Assembly: GCA_021815535.1 (NCBI GenBank)
Contig: JAKAGL010000044.1
Span: 1 to 12,297, forward strand
From: a bacterium
GTDB lineage: Bacteria > Nitrospinota_A > UBA7883 > JACRGQ01
Length of the DNA: 12,297 bases
Reading direction: 5' to 3'
The notes below the pieces were generated by a model, which had not been told where the DNA came from, did not search any database, and was given only the letters and a program-made list of their open reading frames with translations. Positions 6,802-12,297 of the stretch are shown piece by piece. Position 1 is the stretch's first letter. Each line of letters opens with the position of its first letter. The position numbers were made by a program, and so were the translations under genes.

Positions 6802-9366
6802 ATGGTCAAGTATAACGGATTTAATCTGGAAGACTTCCATGGGCTCTTGAGCTCGGTGGCGCTTCAACGCCTGGAAACGGAAGGCTACAATGATCTTCCC
6901 GCCACAAAACCAAAAACGTCGTTTACCATCGCGAGGGAGGTTGCCAGTGAACCGATGTTTTTGCTTCTGACGGCATGCGGCGCACTTTACCTTATTTTAG
7001 GAGATATCCACGAGGCGCTGATCCTTCTAGGGTTCGTTTTCGTCATCATTGGGATAACATTTTATCAGGAGAAAAAAACTGAACGCTCGCTTGAAGCGTT
7101 ACGCGATCTTTCCAGCCCACGCGCCCTGGTGATAAGGGATGGTTGCCAGCAGCGCATACCGGGCCGTGAAGTCGTCCGAGATGATGTCGTCATTCTGATG
7201 GAAGGGGATCGAGTTCCTGCTGATGCCGTGTTGTTATCCTCCATCAATCTTGTAGTGGATGAGTCGTTACTGACCGGTGAATCGTCTCCGGTGAGGAAAA
7301 CACCAGGTGGCGGGGGGCGGGAAATGGGAAGACCCGGAGGAGATGACTTGCCATATCTATTTTCCGGCACGCTTGTGGTGAGAGGGCAGGGGGTCGCCAC
7401 GGTGGTGCGAACCGGCTTTCAAACCGAGATAGGCAAAATCGGGCATTCCTTACGGATTATCGAAACGGAACAAACCCTGCTATGGAAGGAGACCCGCCGG
7501 GTTGTGAAGATCTTGGCGTTGGCCGGGTTGGGAGTGAGCGGTTTGGTCGCGTTCTTATATGTTTTAAACACCAGCCGGTGGATCGACTCGCTGTTGGCCG
7601 GGTTGACGCTCGCGATGTCAATACTTCCCGAAGAAATGCCAGTGATCCTGACCATATTTCTTGCGCTGGGGGCATGGCGCATTTCGAAAAATAGCGTACT
7701 GACTCGCCATGTGCCAGTGGTGGAAACTTTGGGAGCCGCCACCATTCTTTGCGTTGATAAAACCGGCACCCTCACCCAAAACAGCATGACGGTGAGCCGC
7801 CTTTATGCAAAGTGTAATTATTATAAGGTGTCAGATGGTAAAGACGGTGACCTTTCCGAAGAATTCCATGACTTGGTTGAGTACTGCATTTTGGCGGGAA
7901 AGAAGAACCCTTTTGATCCGATGGAAAAAGCAATAACGGATTTGGGGAATAATTATCTGGCAGGGAGTGAGCACTTGCATAGCCATGATCGGACGCTGAT
8001 CCGGGAATATCCCGTTAACAGGCAGTTTCCGGCATTGACGCATGTATGGCGTTTACCGGGCCGGGAAGAATTGGTGGTAGCTTCAAAAGGGGCGCCTGAG
8101 ACCATTGCCAACCTGTGCCATCTTAATGAAGACCAGAGCGCTGAAATGATTGCCGCCGCTAACGCGATGGCGCGGGATGGCTTACGGGTGCTTGGCGTTG
8201 CAAAAGGGGTTGTAGGAGAATCGCCGCTTCCTGATGACCAGCATGATTTGGAACTGGAGTTTGTGGGACTTACGGGTTTTACCGATCCGATAAGGCCCGC
8301 TGTACCCGCAGCGGTGGCCGAGTGCCGCCGTGCAGGGATACGGATAATGATGATTACCGGGGACTATCCTGAAACGGCCAAAAGCGTGGCAAGCGCCATC
8401 GGCCTTGTTGAGCCAGGCCGGTGTGTTACCGGCGCGGAATTGGAAGCGATGGATGATGAAACGTTGGCCCAGCGGATCAGCCAGGTTACCGTTTTCGCGC
8501 GAGTGATTCCCGAACAGAAGTTGCGTATCGTCAACGCATTGAAGAAAAACGGTGAGATTGTGGCGATGACCGGTGATGGTGTGAATGACGCCCCCGCTTT
8601 AAAGAGTGCTCATATTGGCATCGCGATGGGAGGGCGCGGCACCGATGTGGCCCGGGAAGCGGCGGCGCTGGTGCTTACTAACGATGATTTTTCATCCATT
8701 GTGGCGGCGGTTCGGTCGGGGCGGCGTATTTACGACAATATACGTAAGGCGATGGCTTTTACCATCGCCGTTCACGTTCCCATTGCGGGAATGGCCATGA
8801 TCCCTGCATTCTTCGGCATGCCGCTTATCTTCATGACGGTTCACATAGTCTTTCTTGAAATGATAATCGATCCCGCCTGCTCCATTGTCTTCGAACGTGA
8901 ACCGGAGGAGTTTGGCATAATGGAACGTCCGCCGCGAAACACCGAGGAACCTCTTTTCCACTGGCGGTTGATTCTGACAAGCGCCTTGTTGGGAGGAGCG
9001 GTATTCGCTGTAGTACTGGTGGTATTTGGTCTGGCATTTTTACGTGGCGCAGGAGTGGAAGAAGCAAGAACATTTTCATTTATCACCTTGATTATTTCAA
9101 CTGTCGGGCTGATATTCGCCAACCGGTCATTTGGCCAAAATATTGTTCAAGCCGTTAATAATCCCAATCAGGCTCTTTGGTGGCTTTGTGGTGGAGCAAC
9201 CGCTTTCTTGGCTCTGGTGATATATGTCCCTTGGTTGTGTCGGATATTTGGGTTTCAGCCGCCTGATGCAGGTGGTTGGTTGATCTGCTTTATAGCGGGG
9301 GTTGCAGTGATAGCATGCCTGGAACTGATACGAACGGTGGCGCGGCGGAAGTTGCCCGCCGTTTAG
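6802..9366 (+). CDS. P-type cation-transporting ATPase
   Basis: Inner-membrane ATP-driven cation pump of the P2-like (Ca2+-ATPase related) group, 854 residues, intact. Order: short cytoplasmic N-terminus; helices M1-M2 at about 52-88; actuator domain with T158-G-E-S; M3-M4 at about 235-295 with P276-E-E-M-P in M4; phosphorylation site D319-K-T-G-T-L-T; nucleotide-binding motif K429-G-A-P-E; hinge motifs T519-G-D and T590-G-D-G-V-N-D-A-P; then about six C-terminal helices. M4 reads P-E-E-M-P rather than the P-E-G-L-P of SERCA-type pumps. M6 contains E686-M-I-I-D-P. These site residues prevent a confident ion assignment (Ca2+, Mn2+, Mg2+ or other). A glycine-rich loop follows the T-G-E-S motif (about 168-180). 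The ribosome binding site is weak. The gene lies antisense between tolQ and tolR, overlapping the tolQ 3' end by 4 bp. Confidence 0.92.
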   Translation: MVKYNGFNLEDFHGLLSSVALQRLETEGYNDLPATKPKTSFTIAREVASEPMFLLLTACGALYLILGDIHEALILLGFVFVIIGITFYQEKKTERSLEALRDLSSPRALVIRDGCQQRIPGREVVRDDVVILMEGDRVPADAVLLSSINLVVDESLLTGESSPVRKTPGGGGREMGRPGGDDLPYLFSGTLVVRGQGVATVVRTGFQTEIGKIGHSLRIIETEQTLLWKETRRVVKILALAGLGVSGLVAFLYVLNTSRWIDSLLAGLTLAMSILPEEMPVILTIFLALGAWRISKNSVLTRHVPVVETLGAATILCVDKTGTLTQNSMTVSRLYAKCNYYKVSDGKDGDLSEEFHDLVEYCILAGKKNPFDPMEKAITDLGNNYLAGSEHLHSHDRTLIREYPVNRQFPALTHVWRLPGREELVVASKGAPETIANLCHLNEDQSAEMIAAANAMARDGLRVLGVAKGVVGESPLPDDQHDLELEFVGLTGFTDPIRPAVPAAVAECRRAGIRIMMITGDYPETAKSVASAIGLVEPGRCVTGAELEAMDDETLAQRISQVTVFARVIPEQKLRIVNALKKNGEIVAMTGDGVNDAPALKSAHIGIAMGGRGTDVAREAAALVLTNDDFSSIVAAVRSGRRIYDNIRKAMAFTIAVHVPIAGMAMIPAFFGMPLIFMTVHIVFLEMIIDPACSIVFEREPEEFGIMERPPRNTEEPLFHWRLILTSALLGGAVFAVVLVVFGLAFLRGAGVEEARTFSFITLIISTVGLIFANRSFGQNIVQAVNNPNQALWWLCGGATAFLALVIYVPWLCRIFGFQPPDAGGWLICFIAGVAVIACLELIRTVARRKLPAV

Positions 9367-9372
9367 CGTTTT
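9343..9372 (+). terminator. Candidate intrinsic terminator of the ATPase gene
   Basis: CGGCGG (9343-9348) and CCGCCG (9356-9361) form a 6-bp GC stem with a 7-base loop, followed by an interrupted T-rich run (TTTAGCGTTTT, 9362-9372). It covers the last ATPase codons and stop, and extends into the tolQ 3' end. Read on the minus strand the same hairpin has no T-run, so it would be directional: it could stop ATPase transcripts but not tolQ transcripts. The broken T-run makes it a weak terminator. Confidence 0.35.
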
Positions 9373-10085
9373 ACAAAGTTCTTCTCGATGAGTGACAGGA
9401 AATCGAGGGTGAAATTGTCCATTTCGGTTCCAAATACTTTGGTTTGTTGGACGAAATAATTGTAACCGATGACCGCGGGTACGGCGGTGATGAGGCCGGC
9501 GGCGGTGGCGATCAGTGCTTCGGCTATGCCGGGAGCCACCACCGCTATATTAGCTGAGGAAGTAAGGCTTATGGATCGGAATGACTCCATAATTCCCCAT
9601 ACAGTGCCAAAAAGGCCGATGAATGGCGATGTAGACCCCGCAGTGGCAAGGAAGAAAAGATAACGCTCGAGAATGGTTACTTCCTGGGCGGTGGCGCGCT
9701 CCATCGAGCGGGCGATACCATCTATCTTTTCCAGGAAGAAGCGGCGGTTCTCTTCCATCTGAGAGGCCGAACTGGAGGCGCGGAATTCGCTTTCAAATTC
9801 AGCGTAACCGGCCAAGAAGACCCTGGCGATACAGCTTGATGAATGCATATTTTTGCTGGCGCCGAAAATACTATCCAAGCTTTTATTCTTGTTGAAAATC
9901 CTGTTGAATGCGGCATTTTCCTTTCGAATGCGGCGGAAGGAAATCCATTTGAAAATCATAATTGCCCAAGAGATTATGGAAAACAACAACAGTAGGGAGA
10001 GCACTCCTTTGGCAACGGAACCTGCATCCAAGACCATATCAATGACTGATTGGTGGTTGATTGCCCCCATGGTGTCTATTCCCAC
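9363..10085 (-). CDS. tolQ: TolQ, MotA/TolQ/ExbB proton-channel protein
   Basis: Inner-membrane proton-channel subunit that pairs with TolR to energise TolA. The proposed start is GTG at 10085, giving 240 residues (E. coli TolQ is 230): AGGAG lies 5 bases upstream, whereas a longer in-frame GTG at 10139 has no Shine-Dalgarno and would fall inside the predicted promoter. An ATG at 10070 is also possible but 20 bases from the AGGAG. Three membrane helices are visible: near the N-terminus (G-V-L-S-L-L-L-L-F-S-I-I-S-W), the family signature helix with A-G-S-T-S-P-F-I-G-L-F-G-T-V-W-G-I, and A-L-I-A-T-A-A-G-L-I-T-A-V-P-A-V. TolQ rather than ExbB is preferred because tolR, tolA-like and tolB lie downstream on the same strand. 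Unusually, a 2.6-kb ATPase gene on the opposite strand separates it from tolR. Confidence 0.92.
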   Translation of the reverse strand: MGIDTMGAINHQSVIDMVLDAGSVAKGVLSLLLLFSIISWAIMIFKWISFRRIRKENAAFNRIFNKNKSLDSIFGASKNMHSSSCIARVFLAGYAEFESEFRASSSASQMEENRRFFLEKIDGIARSMERATAQEVTILERYLFFLATAGSTSPFIGLFGTVWGIMESFRSISLTSSANIAVVAPGIAEALIATAAGLITAVPAVIGYNYFVQQTKVFGTEMDNFTLDFLSLIEKNFVKR

Positions 10086-10117
10086 ACGTTCTCCTAAATG
10101 ATAATCGGGTTTCAACG

Positions 10118-10147
10118 ATGCTAAGTGATAGGGTTGCACTCTGTCAA
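10118..10147 (-). promoter_or_regulatory. Candidate sigma70 promoter for tolQ
   Basis: On the minus strand a perfect TTGACA (10142-10147) is followed after 18 bases by TAGCAT (10118-10123, four of six matches to TATAAT). Transcription would begin near 10111 and yield a short leader carrying AGGAG just before the GTG at 10085. This supports the internal GTG as start, because the alternative GTG at 10139 would lie between the promoter boxes. Confidence 0.5.
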
Positions 10148-10177
10148 TGTCTGAATGTGAATTTACGGTGGACTAAA

Positions 10178-10203
10178 AGGGATTGTTAAGACCAAAAATC
10201 CCT
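10178..10203. repeat. Inverted repeat in tolQ-rpsB intergenic region
   Basis: AGGGATT (10178-10184) and AATCCCT (10197-10203) form a 7-bp dyad with a 12-base spacer, upstream of both candidate promoters. It is not followed by a clear T-run on either strand, apart from a short TTTAG on the minus strand. It may be a regulator site or chance. The rest of 10148-10247 shows no gene or recognised element. Confidence 0.3.
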
Positions 10204-10247
10204 CTGGTGGATAAATTGGCGTTCAGGGGAAATTTGGGGGGTAAGGC

Positions 10248-10303
10248 AAAATTAAAAAATTTGAAAAAAATAACCGTTTACTTTCTTGATTATTTGATAC
10301 AAT
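10248..10303 (+). promoter_or_regulatory. Candidate rpsB-tsf-pyrH promoter with UP-like A/T tract
   Basis: TACAAT (10298-10303) is a good -10 box. GTTTAC (10276-10281, spacing 16) or TTTACT (10277-10282, spacing 15) is the likely -35. Upstream, 10248-10273 is almost pure A/T with A-runs, at the place expected of an UP element contacting the RNA polymerase alpha subunit, as in strong ribosomal promoters. Transcription would begin near 10310, about 138 bases before rpsB. Confidence 0.6.
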
Positions 10304-10309
10304 TAACGG

Positions 10310-10447
10310 CTAGTTTCATCCACCGCATTAAGCGGGGGATGGGTAAATATCACGCTCGGTAAAGGTTATGAAGGCAATAGGGTGCGGCACGGCCGCTGAA
10401 ACCTTCAAACCCGGGCGGTTGAACAACCCTATAAGGAGATTTATTTT
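10310..10447 (+). promoter_or_regulatory. Structured rpsB leader RNA
   Basis: Untranslated leader of the rpsB-tsf transcript. Arms 10317-10326 and 10332-10341 pair at nine of ten positions (one A-G mismatch) around loop ATTAA. GCGGC (10384-10388) pairs with GCCGC (10392-10396). TGAAGG (10369-10374) can pair with CCTTCA (10402-10407); alternatively AAGGTT (10362-10367) pairs with AACCTT (10400-10405). ATAGGGT (10377-10383) is fully complementary to ACCCTAT (10426-10432), which directly precedes the AAGGAG at 10433-10438; with the TGAAGG stem this would make a pseudoknot. GGTT/AACC (10417-10428) is a competing hairpin. Feedback by S2 on its own leader is known in other bacteria; here it is inferred. 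Confidence 0.55.
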
Positions 10448-11251
10448 ATGAACGTTACAGTCACCATGAAGCAGATGCTTGAGGCGGGATCGCATTTCGG
10501 GCATCAAACTAAACGCTGGAATCCGAAGATGAAACCTTACATCTTTGGTGCGCGCAATGGTATCTATATCATCGACCTTCAGAAATCATTGAAGCTTTTC
10601 CAGGGATCAATCAAGGCGGCATATGAAGCTGCGGCAGAAGGAAAAAACTTTCTTTTCATCGGTACAAAAAAGCAGGCTCAGCTTCTTGTGGAAGAAGAAG
10701 CCGCCCGTTGTGGTGCGTTTTGCGTTACCAACCGTTGGCTCGGCGGTATGCTGACAAACTTTGAGACCGTCCGCAAATCCATTGACCGGTTGCTGGAGCT
10801 GGAGCGTATGTCCGAAGGGGGGCTTTTCGAAGTTCTACCCAAGCGTGAAGTTCAGAGTCTGGAACGTGAAATGAAGAAACTCCAAAAGAACCTTTCCGGC
10901 ATCAAGAACATGACCAAGCTGCCGGGAGTGGTTTTTATTATCGACCCTAAAAAAGAAGCTATCGCTCTGCATGAGGCAAGACGTCTGGGCATCAAAATCA
11001 TAGCGATGGTTGATACCAACTGCGATCCCGAAGGGATCGACCATATCATTCCCGCCAACGATGATGCCATACGCTCCATCCGTCTGGTTGTTTCCACCAT
11101 TGCCGACGCTATTATTGAAGGTGGGGAAGAGGCCAAGCGCAGCCGTCAGAAAGCCGAGCAGGAAGCGGCTGCCAAGGCCGAAGCGGCAAAGGCGGCTCGT
11201 GATGCTGCCCGTTTGGTAAAGTCCGGCGGGGATAAGGGAGAGGAGAAATAA
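10448..11251 (+). CDS. rpsB: 30S ribosomal protein S2
   Basis: Small-subunit ribosomal protein S2. The 267-residue protein shows the family's opening L-E-A-G-S-H-F-G-H-Q-T and R-W-N-P-K-M, then T-N-R-W-L-G-G-M-L-T-N-F, P-G-V-V-F-I-I-D-P and V-D-T-N-C-D-P-E-G-I-D. The C-terminus from about residue 225 is a lysine-, alanine- and glutamate-rich probable helix, longer than in E. coli S2 (241 residues). The ATG at 10448 has AAGGAG 9 bases upstream. It is the first gene of the conserved rpsB-tsf-pyrH order, with tsf starting 2 bp after its stop. It is preceded by a structured leader that may serve autoregulation. Confidence 0.98.
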   Translation: MNVTVTMKQMLEAGSHFGHQTKRWNPKMKPYIFGARNGIYIIDLQKSLKLFQGSIKAAYEAAAEGKNFLFIGTKKQAQLLVEEEAARCGAFCVTNRWLGGMLTNFETVRKSIDRLLELERMSEGGLFEVLPKREVQSLEREMKKLQKNLSGIKNMTKLPGVVFIIDPKKEAIALHEARRLGIKIIAMVDTNCDPEGIDHIIPANDDAIRSIRLVVSTIADAIIEGGEEAKRSRQKAEQEAAAKAEAAKAARDAARLVKSGGDKGEEK

Positions 11252-11253
11252 CC

Positions 11254-11850
11254 ATGGCTATCACCGCGGAACTCGTAAAAGATCTGCGTGAGCGGTCCGG
11301 CGCGGGGATTATGGATTGCAAAGAGGCCTTGAACGAAACCAAAGGCGACATGGATGCGGCAATCGACTACCTTCGCAAAAAGGGGCTTGCAAAAGCCGCC
11401 AAGAAGGCAGGCCGGACAACTTCAGAGGGGATCATCTATTCCTACATCCATGGCGGGGCAAAGATCGGTGTTATGTTGGAAGTAAATTGTGAAACCGATT
11501 TCGTGGCTCGGAATGAAAAATTCCAGGAAATGGTCAAAGATATCGCCATGCATATCGCAGCTGTTCGGCCTGCGTATGTGAGCCCCGAAGAAGTTCCCGC
11601 CGATGTGGTGGAAAAGGAACGGGCATTACTCGCTGAACAGGCTAAAGGATCCGGCAAACCGGAAGCGGTGATAGCCAAAATAGTTGACGGACGTATTTCC
11701 AAGTTTTACGAGGAAAGCTGCCTTTTGAAACAGAAGTTCGTTAAAAATCCCGATATCACCATTGAAGAGCTCGTCAAGGCTAAGATCAGCGAGATTGGCG
11801 AGAATATCATTGTCCGCCGTTTTGTCCGCTATCAGCTCGGGGAATCTTGA
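11254..11850 (+). CDS. tsf: Translation elongation factor Ts
   Basis: Nucleotide exchange factor that releases GDP from EF-Tu. The 198-residue protein has the N-terminal UBA-like domain (L-V-K-D-L-R-E-R-S-G-A-G-I-M-D-C-K-E-A-L) and the EF-Tu-contacting motif T81-D-F-V-A-R-N. It is the short form of EF-Ts with a reduced core, compared with 283 residues in E. coli; short versions near 200 residues are usual in several phyla. The ATG at 11254 lies 2 bp after the rpsB stop, with GGAG at 11242-11245 inside the rpsB end, so the two are cotranslated. pyrH follows 7 bp later. Confidence 0.97.
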   Translation: MAITAELVKDLRERSGAGIMDCKEALNETKGDMDAAIDYLRKKGLAKAAKKAGRTTSEGIIYSYIHGGAKIGVMLEVNCETDFVARNEKFQEMVKDIAMHIAAVRPAYVSPEEVPADVVEKERALLAEQAKGSGKPEAVIAKIVDGRISKFYEESCLLKQKFVKNPDITIEELVKAKISEIGENIIVRRFVRYQLGES

Positions 11851-11857
11851 GCCGCCG

Positions 11858-12297
11858 ATGGGCCAATTAAAATATAAAAGGATACTGCTTAAGCTGACTG
11901 GCGAATCGATGGCCGGAGCCCAAAAAGAAGGCGTTCTTTACGATGCCGTACGGGAAATTGCCAAAGAGATAAAAGAGGTCCAGGAAATGGGAGCGGAGAT
12001 CGCCGTCGTTATCGGCGGCGGTAACATCCTCCGGGGTTCCCTTGCATCTGCGGCGGGTATTGATAGGACCACCGCAGATTATATGGGCATGCTCGGTACC
12101 GTTATTAACGGCTTGGCTCTGCAAAGCGCTCTTGAACAGATGGGCACCGAAACCCGGATGCAGACCTCCATCACCATGTCCCAGGTAGCTGAGCCATTCG
12201 TACGCCGCCGGGCTGTGCGGCACTTGGAAAAAAAACGGGTTCTGATATTTTCGGGTGGGACGGGAAACCCGTATTTCACCACCGATACAACGGCTTC
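11858..12297 (+). CDS. pyrH: UMP kinase, 3' end outside window
   Basis: Hexameric bacterial uridylate kinase (UMP to UDP) of the amino-acid-kinase fold, making pyrimidine nucleotides. The frame runs from ATG 11858 to the window edge, giving 146 complete codons of an expected ~240. Visible motifs are K12-L-T-G-E in the phosphate-binding loop (L-S-G-E in many homologues), G53-G-G-N with R59-G, the segment D-Y-M-G-M-L-G-T-V-I-N-G-L-A-L, and F-S-G-G-T-G-N-P-Y-F-T-T-D-T near the edge. It begins 7 bp after the tsf stop and has only a weak Shine-Dalgarno, consistent with coupling to tsf. The gene order matches the widespread rpsB-tsf-pyrH arrangement, usually followed by frr. Confidence 0.97.
   Translation, partial: MGQLKYKRILLKLTGESMAGAQKEGVLYDAVREIAKEIKEVQEMGAEIAVVIGGGNILRGSLASAAGIDRTTADYMGMLGTVINGLALQSALEQMGTETRMQTSITMSQVAEPFVRRRAVRHLEKKRVLIFSGGTGNPYFTTDTTA

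Noticed and set aside
6802..9366. ATPase gene as a recent mobile-element cargo
   Set aside because: No terminal repeats, target duplication, integrase or transposase is visible, and base composition looks like the neighbours; acquisition by older recombination remains possible.
10086..10139. Longer tolQ start at GTG 10139, adding 18 residues
   Set aside because: No Shine-Dalgarno precedes it, the added segment is not membrane- or family-like, and it overlaps the candidate tolQ promoter; GTG 10085 has AGGAG at 5 bases.
10339..10362. Seven-codon reading frame (ATG to TAA) in the rpsB leader, a possible leader peptide
   Set aside because: No Shine-Dalgarno at workable spacing; the ATG lies in the 3' arm of the strong 5' hairpin, and the peptide has no run of regulatory codons.

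Overview
The window reads as chromosomal DNA of a Gram-negative (diderm) bacterium. It encodes most of a Tol-Pal type envelope machine (TolQ, TolR, a TolA/TonB-like protein, TolB), a heptosyltransferase-family enzyme, and the conserved translation block rpsB-tsf-pyrH. Base composition looks moderate and even throughout, and every main reading frame is intact. No transposase, integrase, CRISPR array, tRNA or rRNA was seen. I cannot assign a phylum. Deltaproteobacteria-like or Nitrospinota/Nitrospirota-like lineages would fit the protein flavour, but that is a weak guess.

Layout. (1) 1-4085, plus strand: three genes with 4-bp ATGA stop/start overlaps. They are a glycosyltransferase cut by the left edge (Maf-like N-terminal region followed by a CgeB-like glycosyltransferase), a GT9 heptosyltransferase-family protein with a ~200-residue C-terminal extension, and a protein of unknown function. 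This resembles a surface or flagellin glycosylation module; the substrate is not shown by the sequence. (2) 4095-6692, minus strand: tolR, tolA/tonB-like and tolB, tightly packed. The third gene starts inside the second from a TTG codon behind a strong Shine-Dalgarno. The tolB end converges on region 1 with only 9 bp between stops. (3) 6802-9366, plus strand: one P-type cation ATPase gene. (4) 9363-10085, minus strand: tolQ, whose 3' end overlaps the 3' end of the ATPase gene by 4 bp. (5) 10086-10447: a 362-bp divergent intergenic region with candidate promoters for tolQ and rpsB and a structured rpsB leader. (6) 10448-12297, plus strand: rpsB, tsf and the 5' part of pyrH.

The main oddity is that the normally contiguous tolQ-tolR-tolA-tolB set is split: an oppositely oriented P-type ATPase sits between tolQ and tolR. 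The ATPase gene shares a short two-way promoter region with tolR and has an overlapping tail with tolQ, so all five genes are transcriptionally entangled. A tolQ transcript that continued to tolR would be antisense to the whole ATPase mRNA. The second notable item is the ~138-nt rpsB leader. It can form a strong 5' hairpin plus a possible pseudoknot that pairs bases directly next to the Shine-Dalgarno, as expected for autoregulation of a ribosomal-protein operon.
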